Positions 1-6,781 are shown, counted from the first letter of the stretch. The stretch: 64,000 nucleotides of DNA from Streptococcus suis (GCF_024509525.1 NZ_JAMWEM010000002.1:124001-188000), one strand, 5' to 3'. The notes: generated by a model from the letters alone, not told the origin. Numbers and translations are program-made.

Positions 1-1713
1 CTTACCGTCTTGTTTGAGGTCAACCTTTTGTTTCTTAAAGGTGCGGACAAAGCCTGGAGAGGCAGAGATTTCTTCAATCTCATAGATACCCAAACGGACT
101 GGTTCTGGTAGAGTAGCCTGCCCCTTTGCATCCGTCGTGATTTCATAGACCTTTCCTGAGAGGGTTTCAGTCAAGCGGAATCGGTTACCTGCAAGCGTGT
201 AGCGGTTATTCCACATGGTCGTGCCTGATTGGGTGCCTCGCTTCACAATCTTAATCTGACCTGTGATTTCATCGTTAGTACCTGTCACGGTCAAGACCTG
301 GTCTGACACGCCATCAATTACACGTTTGGGTGTTGACTGTGATAGGGTAACGGTTTGCGTTTGGAAGGTCTTGTTAAATCCTGGAGAAGCTCCTACCTCT
401 TCAACCGTAAGTGGGGTATTGAGAGGCAGGTTGGTAATGACGACCTTCCCTGTCGCATCTGTAACACCTTCATAGGTCTGGCCTGTCTTGGTATCGGTGA
501 CACGGAATCGGTTACCAGCCAATGTATAGCGGTTGTTCCACATACTCGTTCCTGTCTTAGTACCGCTTTTGACAATTTCAAGGCTACCTGTTGTATCCGC
601 ATTAACCTTGAAGCCTGTGTTACCGAAAAGGCCTGTGACAATGTCCAGATGGTTCCCTGCACCATCTGTATAGGCATAGGAAATACCATTTGAGTTAAAG
701 TTTTTAAGGACTACGTAACTAGCTGGTGACAGTTGAGTGGAATCCTGGTTAATAGCTGCGCTCGTAGTTGTCACAAGACCGCCATCTCGAATAGTGAGAT
801 TGGTATCTGGACTAACGATATAGCCAAAAGCACCTTGTCTACCTACAGCTGCCAACTGGGAACCGTCAATGTCCGATACTTTCATGGCCATTAGAACTTC
901 TTCGTTCGGAATCGGAATCTTAGTATCAGAACGAACTAAGGTAGCTGTATAAGTTGTTTGTTCGATATAGCCTGCGGCACGGCCTGTTCCGATAGCGCCA
1001 CCAGCCGAGCCACCGTCTTCGGTCTGACCACTACCACCTCCAGCGACACCGCCTCCCGTTGGAACGGCAACGCCTACAGTGATGACAGAGTTCTGGTTCT
1101 TGATAGCCATGGCCACATCCTTGTTGGACCAACCATCTGCTCCATGGACCACATCCTCATGTGTGATGATTAGGTCAACTGGAATTTTTTCTCCAGTATC
1201 AATATTGGTGATGGTACCAACATTGGTTACAGCCAAGGATTGCCCAGGGTTGAGATAGGCCCCAACATCTCCTCTGACATAGCCATCTGCCATGAGGAAG
1301 CTGGCAATATTGGTCCCAAAGATACTGACAATCTCACCTACTTGTACGCCACCAACTCCTTTGACTTCTGTGTTGGAGTTCCACTGGATCTTATCCGCAA
1401 CATACTTGACCTTATCCAGATTCTGGTCCTCAAGGATACTATCCACCAGTGATTGGAAGGCATCTGATGACATATCTGTAGTCGTAGATTGGACAACGGG
1501 TACATTATTGAGAGTCCCAATTTGTTTTCCGTTTTTCAATTCAGCGGCCTGAACCTGTTGTGGGCTGAACGGGGCTACGAATGGTTCAAATGCGCCAGTA
1601 GTTCCTGCCGCAAAGACGGTCACCCCTGCGACCGCCACTACCATAGATTTCTTAAAGCGTTTCTTACCGTTTTTGTTTCGGTTACGGTAAGAAGGTGCTT
1701 GGTTAAATGTCAT
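1..1713 (-). CDS. Large secreted/cell-wall adhesin with SpaA/Cna-B-like repeats (partial, C-terminus outside window)
   Basis: The reading frame is open from the ATG at 1713 to the window edge (571 codons, no stop). The SD is AGGAG, 7 nt ahead. The N-terminus has a long basic stretch, then a hydrophobic signal segment (about residues 24-42) ending near VQAAE, as in streptococcal wall proteins. The middle part (about 60-370) is an unknown globular adhesin-like region with a Gly-rich stretch. Two prealbumin-fold repeats follow, starting near residues 388 and 497, each with the motif MWNNRYTLAGNRFR, about 109 residues apart. Such repeats form stalks, often with isopeptide bonds, and normally precede an LPXTG anchor, which would lie left of the window. 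It is transcribed alone, behind a terminator (1838-1866). A role in cell-cell contact during conjugation or host adhesion is inference. Confidence 0.75.
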   Translation of the reverse strand, partial: MTFNQAPSYRNRNKNGKKRFKKSMVVAVAGVTVFAAGTTGAFEPFVAPFSPQQVQAAELKNGKQIGTLNNVPVVQSTTTDMSSDAFQSLVDSILEDQNLDKVKYVADKIQWNSNTEVKGVGGVQVGEIVSIFGTNIASFLMADGYVRGDVGAYLNPGQSLAVTNVGTITNIDTGEKIPVDLIITHEDVVHGADGWSNKDVAMAIKNQNSVITVGVAVPTGGGVAGGGSGQTEDGGSAGGAIGTGRAAGYIEQTTYTATLVRSDTKIPIPNEEVLMAMKVSDIDGSQLAAVGRQGAFGYIVSPDTNLTIRDGGLVTTTSAAINQDSTQLSPASYVVLKNFNSNGISYAYTDGAGNHLDIVTGLFGNTGFKVNADTTGSLEIVKSGTKTGTSMWNNRYTLAGNRFRVTDTKTGQTYEGVTDATGKVVITNLPLNTPLTVEEVGASPGFNKTFQTQTVTLSQSTPKRVIDGVSDQVLTVTGTNDEITGQIKIVKRGTQSGTTMWNNRYTLAGNRFRLTETLSGKVYEITTDAKGQATLPEPVRLGIYEIEEISASPGFVRTFKKQKVDLKQDGK

Positions 1714-1742
1714 ATAGTTCTCCTATTCTATTTTGATATAAA

Positions 1743-1766
1743 ATCTAGCTGTTAGAACAGCTAGAT
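1743..1766. promoter_or_regulatory. Perfect 11-bp palindrome in adhesin gene leader
   Basis: ATCTAGCTGTT and its exact reverse complement are separated by 2 bp. It lies 30-53 bp ahead of the adhesin ATG and directly after a possible -10 (TATGAT on the minus strand, about 1767-1772), so it begins near the expected +1. It lacks a following U-run in the gene direction and so is not an ordinary terminator. It could be an operator for a dimeric regulator or a 5' stem-loop stabilising the mRNA. Confidence 0.5.
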
Positions 1767-1837
1767 CATACGATTATTTCTAGTAAGACGGTGAACGAAC
1801 CCTGTTTTTCACTTTCTTTATTCCTTCCATTCAGTCA

Positions 1838-1866
1838 AACAAAAAAAGACAAGTACTAACTTGTCT
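1838..1866 (-). terminator. Rho-independent terminator upstream of adhesin gene
   Basis: Minus strand: stem GACAAGT/ACTTGTC (1848-1854 and 1859-1865) with a 4-nt loop, followed by seven Ts. It ends the transcript carrying the 165-aa and 22-aa ORFs and separates it from the adhesin gene. Confidence 0.8.
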
Positions 1867-1879
1867 GAGTAGAATATCT

Positions 1880-1948
1880 TCACTTATTTGTATAGTCTTT
1901 TACCACTTCTAAGGGAATTCCGTTCAAGACGATACGTTTATTTTGCAT
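1880..1948 (-). CDS. Possible 22-aa peptide
   Basis: ATG at 1948 to TGA at 1880 encodes 22 residues starting MQNKRIVLNG. It begins 8 nt after the stop of the 165-aa ORF and has a reasonable SD (AAAGG) with short spacing, and it ends just before an intrinsic terminator, so it is the last cistron of that transcript. No family is recognised. It may be a real small peptide or the leftover start of a longer, deleted gene. Confidence 0.3.
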   Translation of the reverse strand: MQNKRIVLNGIPLEVVKDYTNK

Positions 1949-1956
1949 CTCGCCTT

Positions 1957-2454
1957 TCAGTATCCAAAAGCCTCGAAAAGAGACTGGTTTGCTTCTCTTT
2001 GTGCTTGAAAAAAGCGGTCAAAATCTTCTTCTCCTTCGAACTCCATTTTATCATAAATGAGACAATGGAGCCATTCACACATGAGAAGATAGTAAATTTC
2101 TTTAGTAAGCTTACCTAGTCGGACAGCTTCTTCTATATCAGCCGCTAACAAGCTAGAGAGAGCAATCGCATAGGAAACGTCCTTTTGTTCTCTCGCATAT
2201 CGATGAGCTGCGGTAAAGTAGAGAGAACGCCCCTCTTTGAAATCTTGAATCCGAAGAGTTTGAGGAATATCAGACAAATCCATTTTTTTATTTAACAAGG
2301 CTCGATAAAGAACGTCCTGTTTTAGAGTGGCTAGTTCTCTTTCTAGTTGACTAGCCAAAATGTGATAGAGGTGTATAGCTTCCTTTTCTGGATACAAATT
2401 TTCGGGATACAGTTGGTCAAACGATTGGTTTAATAGTTCACGAGCTTTCTCCAT
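1957..2454 (-). CDS. Hypothetical mobile-element protein, 165 aa
   Basis: A soluble, highly charged, helix-rich protein starting MEKARELLNQ; it has no signal peptide, membrane segment or recognised catalytic motif. The SD is TTAGGAG before the ATG at 2454. It lies 67 bp after the signal-anchored protein ending at 2522, with a terminator-like hairpin in between (2489-2516), so it is probably read by partial read-through. A soluble cytosolic accessory protein of the element is all that can be said. Confidence 0.6.
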   Translation of the reverse strand: MEKARELLNQSFDQLYPENLYPEKEAIHLYHILASQLERELATLKQDVLYRALLNKKMDLSDIPQTLRIQDFKEGRSLYFTAAHRYAREQKDVSYAIALSSLLAADIEEAVRLGKLTKEIYYLLMCEWLHCLIYDKMEFEGEEDFDRFFQAQREANQSLFEAFGY

Positions 2455-2488
2455 ATATCACTCCTAACTTATGTATGTTGGCAAAAAC

Positions 2489-2516
2489 CAAAAAGGGCAA
2501 GATTCGTCTTACCCTT
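2489..2516 (-). terminator. Intrinsic terminator after the signal-anchored repeat protein
   Basis: Minus strand: stem AAGGGTAAGA/TCTTGCCCTT with a CGAA tetraloop and one mismatch, followed by a T-rich stretch. It directly follows the stop at 2522. Confidence 0.65.
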
Positions 2517-2521
2517 ATGGT

Positions 2522-3328
2522 TTAATAATCGTATGCACCGTGTGTACTTGCTCTTTGTTCAGCATCATCTACTTGTTGTTGCATCCGTGCGATATCATCC
2601 GCACTTGGCATCCCACCGACATAGGTTGCTCCGCCTCCTGCTGGTGTTGGAGGAGTATAGCTGGCTCCTGCGTCTTGTGCAGAGGCTACATAGCCACCGC
2701 CAGTGTCGCCTCCAGTTGTTGCTTGTGAAGCCTGTTGAGCCTGAGCAGCCGCTTGAGCAGCCTGTGCATCCCGTGATGCAATAGCCTGCTTCACTAGGTC
2801 AATGCGGTGTTGTAAAGCTGTCTTATTATCGGCATTCCCAACTTTATCAACTGCATCCTGCGCAGGTTGGACATTATCGTTCACTTGATTGTCCTCTAGC
2901 TGCTTAACAAGTCGCTCAGCATCCGCAAGCAATCGAGCTTGTTCTGCCACATGAGCCATGTTCAACTTCACCAAGTCGATACGCTTTTGAAGCTTATCCT
3001 TAGTATCTCCAGCTTTCAGTGCTTTGACGGCATCTTCTGCTGGCTTCACATTCTCATTGACTTGATTCTTTTCAAGTTTCTTGACCGCTTCTTCAGCAGT
3101 TTTTGCCAATTCAGCTTCCTTGTCCACGCTACTTGATTGTGTTGTGGTGCTTGAGCTAGAGGTGGTAGTCTTTTCGACCTTCGTAGCCTCAACAGCCTTT
3201 GTTTCGGTTGGTTGACCGATATACAGTCCACCTGCAATTGCTAAAACAAGTGCCGAAACACTTGCTCCAACAAGTACACGTTGCTTGGTAGTTGACATCT
3301 TGATGATATCCTTGATTGACTTTTTCAT
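2522..3328 (-). CDS. Signal-anchored extracellular protein with two helical repeats
   Basis: 268 aa from the ATG at 3328 (SD AAGTGAG); a GTG at 3340 would add four residues. A basic N-terminus is followed by one hydrophobic segment (about 19-37), then a Ser/Thr linker rich in TTSSSS (about 52-68). Two tandem repeats of about 60 residues follow (roughly 78-195), both with a QVN-NV-PA-DAV core and a RIDLVK ending, probably helical hairpins. The tail is Ala/Gln-rich and then Gly/Pro-rich. It has no LPXTG, so it is either membrane-anchored by its N-terminus or released. It sits between unknown element genes. The design (anchor, linker, repeat rod) suggests a surface role in conjugation or adhesion; this is inference. 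Confidence 0.65.
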   Translation of the reverse strand: MKKSIKDIIKMSTTKQRVLVGASVSALVLAIAGGLYIGQPTETKAVEATKVEKTTTSSSSTTTQSSSVDKEAELAKTAEEAVKKLEKNQVNENVKPAEDAVKALKAGDTKDKLQKRIDLVKLNMAHVAEQARLLADAERLVKQLEDNQVNDNVQPAQDAVDKVGNADNKTALQHRIDLVKQAIASRDAQAAQAAAQAQQASQATTGGDTGGGYVASAQDAGASYTPPTPAGGGATYVGGMPSADDIARMQQQVDDAEQRASTHGAYDY

Positions 3329-3357
3329 AATGTATCTCACTTTCTTTTTACACGTTT

Positions 3358-3401
3358 ATTATAACATATTTTAATAGCTATTTCTAGGAATTTGATAAAA
3401 T
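3358..3401. promoter_or_regulatory. Divergent promoters inside the mobile element
   Basis: Minus strand: TATAAT at 3363-3358 serves the signal-anchored protein. Plus strand: extended -10 TGATAAAAT ending at 3401 serves the membrane protein at 3432. Both lack a good -35. This is the only divergent point seen in the element. Confidence 0.5.
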
Positions 3402-3431
3402 AGAGGATAGAACTGATGAAAGGACACTCTT

Positions 3432-3968
3432 ATGTTTTCTATGCTTACAAAATTCACAAAACCATACAACCCGTTTGATAAAGATATTGCAAAATGGCAA
3501 GCTATCCCAACAGTCCTATTCTTGACATACTGCATGGCTCCAGGGGAGGTCTATGCCGTCTTGCACTTCTTAACAGGTAAGTATAACCTCCTGACCTGGA
3601 CCACAGCAGAGTACATCCAACTCTTTCAGGTTTTATCATCCTGTTGGTTATGGTTCCAAACATTATATTCGGTCACCCCATTACCAAACCATAAGCTGAT
3701 ATATCTCTTTCGTACCGTCATTGTCACGATGACGACCGCTATTTTCATCGCAGTCAATCGAGAACATTTATACGCAGGTTGGCATGTATTTCTGACAAGA
3801 AACATAGCGGTTTGTCAGTCTTCTTCTTGGATAATAACATTCATCACACTATATGTCTATGTGACTACACTCTGCTTCCCCTTCATACTTGTCTTTCTCG
3901 TAACTCGATTCAGATTACAATCGTCAGCAAAAAAAGCCCAATATATACGAGATGAAACTGTAGATTAG
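3432..3968 (+). CDS. Polytopic membrane protein of unknown function
   Basis: 178 aa with about four hydrophobic segments (roughly 25-47, 57-75, 88-106 and 130-156), a basic C-terminal tail and an AAAGGA SD 8 nt before the ATG. It is the only plus-strand gene in the element part. Its last 45 bp overlap the end of the convergent gene at 3924. Not recognised as a known family; the streptococcal element context allows an immunity or exclusion role, but nothing in the sequence shows it. Confidence 0.6.
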   Translation: MFSMLTKFTKPYNPFDKDIAKWQAIPTVLFLTYCMAPGEVYAVLHFLTGKYNLLTWTTAEYIQLFQVLSSCWLWFQTLYSVTPLPNHKLIYLFRTVIVTMTTAIFIAVNREHLYAGWHVFLTRNIAVCQSSSWIITFITLYVYVTTLCFPFILVFLVTRFRLQSSAKKAQYIRDETVD

Positions 3969-4199
3969 AGAGCCGATAAAAGCCACGTCTATCACAAGCC
4001 ATCCGATAAAGGTTTCTTTTGCAGTTTGATATCGGAACCATACATGGTTATGCCAAGGGCTAGGATAGCGCTCTTTGTAGTAAGACAAAGGTTTTCCGTC
4101 AAGATATTTCTCGGGATGTTGTCTCAAATCCTTCAAGCGATGGTAACTCATCGGTCCTGTCACCCATATGATGAGAATCATCAGTATATTATCCACCAT
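3924..4199 (-). CDS. Small two-TM membrane protein, 91 aa
   Basis: N-terminal hydrophobic helix (about 4-18), a basic and aromatic cytosolic or extracellular loop (about 20-62), and a second hydrophobic stretch at the C-terminus (about 64-90). The SD AAAGGA lies 7 nt before the ATG, 4 bp after the stop of the 104-aa ORF, so the two are co-translated. The 3' end overlaps the convergent gene by 45 bp. No family is recognised. Confidence 0.6.
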   Translation of the reverse strand: MVDNILMILIIWVTGPMSYHRLKDLRQHPEKYLDGKPLSYYKERYPSPWHNHVWFRYQTAKETFIGWLVIDVAFIGSLIYSFISYILGFFC

Positions 4200-4203
4200 C
4201 TAC

Positions 4204-4518
4204 TTATCCTTTCTTATAGCCATTACCCGTCAGAATCAATTTAGCATTCGAACCTTGTCCGATTCTTCGGGCGATCAACACATCTTTCTGCTTAATCGTG
4301 CGAATCTGTGAGTAGATTTTTACAAAATCAACGATAACATCAACATCTGTCAATGTACCAGCAATATACCCTTTGCGTTTCACCGTACCAAATCTGGCAC
4401 GTAATAAAACTGTACTTCCGTCATCAAGGCGGGCGGTAACTCCACCTTGACGACCTAAACGACGTAGGTCTTCGAGTGTGACTTCGTTGACCTGAGATTG
4501 ATTTTTAACTTGATTCAT
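4204..4518 (-). CDS. Hypothetical mobile-element protein, 104 aa
   Basis: A basic soluble protein with a strong SD (AGGAGG) before the ATG at 4518. The middle (about 28-75) alternates hydrophobic and charged residues (TARLDDGSTVLLRARFG) and suggests a small beta-barrel; the end is basic. It follows a 280-bp structured non-coding region and is coupled to the 91-aa membrane protein. A nucleic-acid-binding role would fit the basic charge but is only a guess. Confidence 0.6.
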   Translation of the reverse strand: MNQVKNQSQVNEVTLEDLRRLGRQGGVTARLDDGSTVLLRARFGTVKRKGYIAGTLTDVDVIVDFVKIYSQIRTIKQKDVLIARRIGQGSNAKLILTGNGYKKG

Positions 4519-4798
4519 TTCTTTTTCCTCCTAGCGAATCAAAGGCGAATAACGCCGTGCTGTGCGGTGACGTATCACCGCATCGGTATTTCGTATGCAG
4601 GGTTTATAGTCTAGTAACCCCAAACTCCTTCAGCTTATGGCAGAGCCATGCTTTTGCGTTATGTGACTGGGCTAGATATCCTTTTCTAGCTACCTACTCG
4701 CCCCCATTTCTCTTTTATCCATAGTCACGCTGTATCAGGGCAAGCGTTTGTATTTTATTGTCAAAGGTCAGTAGTTTAACGACATTGCGGTCAGAAAA
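4519..4798. other. Non-coding region with several dyads; candidate oriT/sso or structured leader
   Basis: 280 bp without a convincing ORF, GC-richer than its surroundings. Visible dyads: GCGGTGA-4 nt-TCACCGC (4564-4581), GGCG-5 nt-CGCC (4544-4556), ATGGC-3 nt-GCCAT (near 4652) and GCTAG...CTAGC (near 4670-4690). Adjacent hairpins next to a replication gene are typical of transfer or single-strand origins. No nic consensus is recognised, and a long 5' leader of the 104-aa gene is the alternative. Confidence 0.4.
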
Positions 4799-4972
4799 TT
4801 AGTCTGAGACCAAGCCTAACTCACGACTATAAAGCTCAATTCGCTCTCCAGCTTCAAGCTGATACCGTTTCTTGAACACCTTTGCGATGGATGAGGTTGG
4901 GAATATATGTTCCTTAAACTTAAAATTCCGTCGGTTGTCATACCAAGAAATGCGAACAATATATTCTTCCAC
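4799..4972 (-). CDS. Hypothetical 57-aa protein downstream of repA
   Basis: The start chosen is GTG at 4972: it follows the repA stop by 4 nt and has SD AGGAG 7 nt ahead. A longer ATG form from 5017 would overlap repA by 41 bp without a good SD. The product starts EEYIVRISWYDNRRNF and has mixed charge with no membrane segment. Likely translationally coupled to repA. Function unknown. Confidence 0.6.
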   Translation of the reverse strand: MEEYIVRISWYDNRRNFKFKEHIFPTSSIAKVFKKRYQLEAGERIELYSRELGLVSD

Positions 4973-4976
4973 GTAC

Positions 4977-5855
4977 TTACTCCTGTTTATAATAATTCTG
5001 TACCTGCCGATGAGCATTCATCTTCTCTTCTAGCCTGCGTTCTGCCTTGAGGTTTTCGAGCGACTTCAGGAGGTAGGCAAGAGGACTTTGGCAATCATGT
5101 GGTATCTGGTCTATCAGATCCAGCACCTCATTGCTTAGGACATAGCCGCTTGCTAGGTACTGTCCTATCTGCATCTTTTGGGAATGCGTAAGAGCATATC
5201 CCTCTGGATAGAGATAGCGGTCGTTATACTTGTTAGCAATCACCTGAAGCAAGGAATAGTATTTAGGGGCAATATAGACCGCCTCAGATTTTTTTGGGGT
5301 AGGTGTATCAGCCCCAGCCTTCCTAGAACTATACTCACTATATTCAGTATCACTATACTCAGTATCATTAGGGTTTGATTTTGAAACTTCTTGAGGTTTA
5401 TTTTTCAAACTTCTGGAAGTTTGATTTTGAAACTTCTGGAAGTTTAAATTTGAAACTTCCGCTTCTGGCAAGGGTTTAGCAGGTATAAATTCAGAATTTA
5501 GGATTTCAGGGTCACTGATCACATTACCTAGATAAAGGAGATTGGGCTGGTTCAACCCTTGGCGAACTTCCTCCAATAGACCATACTCCGCTAGCTCTTT
5601 TTTGATTTTGATGACTTTGTTTTTTCCATAACCAAGAATTGTTTGTAATTCCTCGACTGTGAAAATCAGATAAACGTCACCATTTTCATCTATCCAGTTA
5701 TTTTTCAGAGATAATTCAAAGCGGTCTTTGAGGATAGCGTAGGTGAATTTTGACTCCGTACTCAATTTGCGATAGTAGAGTGTTTCTACGAACACCTTTG
5801 GAATACGATAAAATCGCTCGCTACTCTGGACCTGTTCAACAGATATTCTTCTCAT
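4977..5855 (-). CDS. repA: RepA_N-family replication initiator
   Basis: 292 aa. Residues about 12-105 match the RepA_N domain as I know it: RFYRIPKVF, then LSTESKFTYAILKDR, and a winged-helix part with LGYGKNKVIKIKKELAEYGLL. This family initiates theta replication of large Gram-positive plasmids and is also found on streptococcal ICEs. The middle (about 125-180) is low-complexity and is where the DNA carries 23-bp iterons, as in other RepA_N genes whose origin lies inside rep. A C-terminal helical domain (about 195-290) follows. The start is ATG 5855 or GTG 5858; the latter overlaps the stop of the upstream 56-aa ORF, indicating coupling. Expected role: replicating the excised element. Confidence 0.8.
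   Translation of the reverse strand: MRRISVEQVQSSERFYRIPKVFVETLYYRKLSTESKFTYAILKDRFELSLKNNWIDENGDVYLIFTVEELQTILGYGKNKVIKIKKELAEYGLLEEVRQGLNQPNLLYLGNVISDPEILNSEFIPAKPLPEAEVSNLNFQKFQNQTSRSLKNKPQEVSKSNPNDTEYSDTEYSEYSSRKAGADTPTPKKSEAVYIAPKYYSLLQVIANKYNDRYLYPEGYALTHSQKMQIGQYLASGYVLSNEVLDLIDQIPHDCQSPLAYLLKSLENLKAERRLEEKMNAHRQVQNYYKQE
5336..5365. repeat. Two 15-bp direct repeats inside repA
   Basis: CACTATATTCAGTAT (5336-5350) is followed directly by CACTATACTCAGTAT (5351-5365), one mismatch, with a degenerate partial copy just before. They encode the DTEYS-type repeats of RepA and lie next to the 23-bp iterons, so they may be part of the origin. Confidence 0.65.
5374..5465. repeat. Four 23-bp iterons inside repA; candidate replication origin
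   Basis: Units at 5374-5396, 5397-5419, 5420-5442 and 5443-5465 share the core TTTGAAACTTCTGGAAG. Copies 2 and 3 differ at two positions; copies 1 and 4 are more diverged. The period is 23 bp, not a multiple of three, so the repeat is kept at DNA level rather than protein level. In-gene iterons are the known origin type of RepA_N replicons, which makes this the probable oriV. Confidence 0.75.
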
Positions 5856-5857
5856 CA

Positions 5858-6028
5858 CTATACCCCTAATTCTCTAAATGCCAATTTCCCGTCGGGAGTG
5901 AACTTGATCAATCCATGTGTTTCAAGCTCTGCAATAACTTTTTGAGCCTTCTTCTTGGATAGCCCCATACTCTTCATCGTGTCTTTGACAAGTATCTGTC
6001 TAATTCTCTGTTCTTGTAGTGTCGTCAT
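5858..6028 (-). CDS. Small HTH-like protein ahead of repA, 56 aa
   Basis: MTTLQEQRIR to FRELGV, with GAGGAG SD before the ATG at 6028. Residues about 15-42 (MKSMGLSKKKAQKVIAELE) look like a compact winged-helix or helix-turn-helix, followed by a short beta wing. Its TAG overlaps the GTG of repA by one base, so it is coupled to repA translation. Plausible role: copy-number or repA regulator (inference). Confidence 0.6.
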   Translation of the reverse strand: MTTLQEQRIRQILVKDTMKSMGLSKKKAQKVIAELETHGLIKFTPDGKLAFRELGV

Positions 6029-6046
6029 TTTCTATCTCCTCAACTG

Positions 6047-6136
6047 TTAACATTGATATAGTACATTTTCTGTTATGTAAAAATACTTGCCCCACTTATT
6101 GTGGAAAGTACTCCAAGATCTAAACTTCGGTATCAT
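6047..6136 (-). CDS. 29-aa peptide resembling the start of YopX proteins
   Basis: The ATG at 6136 overlaps the preceding TGA (ATGA), and GGAGG lies 7 nt ahead, so it is translated. The product begins MIPKFRSW, the opening seen in YopX family phage/ICE proteins (usually well over 100 aa), but stops after 29 residues. It is best read as a truncated YopX-like gene or a peptide that kept the translation signals. Confidence 0.45.
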   Translation of the reverse strand: MIPKFRSWSTFHNKWGKYFYITENVLYQC

Positions 6137-6264
6137 TTTCTGCCTCCTCGCTTAAATACTGGATTTTTCTTTTCTAACTCTTTCTGTTTGTGGTAATCCG
6201 TTTCTTTCCACATCACGCCGTCAGGTCTATCCTTGAGGTAAGGGATATAGATAACTTTTTCCAT
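6133..6264 (-). CDS. 43-aa basic peptide
   Basis: MEKVIYIPYLKD to GGRK, with strong SD GGAGGTGG. Its ATG shares one base with the TGA of the upstream ORF and its own TGA overlaps the next ATG, so three cistrons are chained by overlaps. The C-terminal half is Lys/Arg-rich. No family is recognised. Short phage- and ICE-type ORFs of this kind are common ahead of replication genes. Confidence 0.5.
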   Translation of the reverse strand: MEKVIYIPYLKDRPDGVMWKETDYHKQKELEKKNPVFKRGGRK

Positions 6265-6713
6265 CACTCCACCTCCTGTAAAAAATTCTTTAATTTTTCA
6301 AAGTTAATAATAGCTACTTCTTCGACCCTGTATTTTTCAATGTCAAAATCTGGGTCGTCTTTTCTAAATTCTCTCTGGATTGATTTTTTAGCCTCTGACG
6401 GCAAGGAGAATACACTGGCACCATTTCTTAAAGTGAGTATATTATCTTTTTCGGAAACAACTCTATAACCAACATCATAAGGTCTGATGCTAGTTGGGAT
6501 TTTTAGTCTCTTGGACTCAGCTCCATTTGCCTGTTCTAGTATTTTGACCATCACTCCACCTCTATTGTCAATTTCATTCTGTGAATAAATTTTGTCAATC
6601 AAATACTTAACTTCAGCCAAAGAAATAGTTAGACTATCCGAACACGCATCCCAACCAGGAGAAGCTTTTCTCTCCAAATATTTAATTGCATCTTGTTTAG
6701 ATACACTTGACAA
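6264..6713 (-). CDS. 149-aa element protein, possibly two fused small ORFs
   Basis: The start is TTG at 6713 with an excellent SD (AAGGAGGAG). The N-terminal part (1-52) is a small helical unit; from residue 55 an internal ATG has its own SD (GAGGTGG) and would give a 95-aa protein starting MVKILEQANG. The same GGTGGAGTGATGG string appears again at the end of the gene, where it forms the junction to the next ORF. So the 149-aa frame may be a fusion of two formerly separate cistrons, or two in-frame products may be made. First gene of the element-side operon. Confidence 0.55.
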   Translation of the reverse strand: MSSVSKQDAIKYLERKASPGWDACSDSLTISLAEVKYLIDKIYSQNEIDNRGGVMVKILEQANGAESKRLKIPTSIRPYDVGYRVVSEKDNILTLRNGASVFSLPSEAKKSIQREFRKDDPDFDIEKYRVEEVAIINFEKLKNFLQEVE

Positions 6714-6746
6714 CGTTTCTCCTCCTTACATCCAAAATTTTGATAC

Positions 6747-6781
6747 GAAAAAAGAGCAAACAGATTTCTCTGTTTACTCTT
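6747..6781 (-). terminator. Intrinsic terminator after endA
   Basis: Minus strand: 12-bp stem AGAGTAAACAGA/TCTGTTTGCTCT (6780-6769 and 6764-6753), one mismatch, then a T-run. It ends the murA-epuA-endA transcript and lies at the probable chromosome/element junction. Confidence 0.8.

Larger units (their letters stand above)
1..6780. mobile_element. End of an integrated conjugative or mobilizable element (partial)
   Basis: From the left edge to just past the endA terminator, the content changes from conserved core genes to a RepA_N replication initiator with iterons, tiny overlapping ORFs, unknown small membrane proteins and a large adhesin with Cna-B/SpaA-like repeats. This is typical cargo and replication content of streptococcal ICEs. 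The right boundary is placed between the ORF starting at 6713 and the 3' end of endA at 6829, because endA-epuA-murA is a conserved chromosomal block. No integrase, relaxase, VirB4 or VirD4 gene lies in the window, so the element must extend left. Whether it is an ICE, an IME or an integrated plasmid cannot be decided here, and no att repeat can be recognised from one end. Confidence 0.6.

Noticed and set aside
393..689. Minus-strand frame of 98 codons within the adhesin gene
   Set aside because: It is in a different frame from the long partial adhesin, which reads through to the window edge with signal peptide and repeats.
4977..5017. Longer ATG start for the 57-aa ORF after repA
   Set aside because: It would overlap repA by 41 bp without SD; the GTG at 4972 has an SD and fits coupling.
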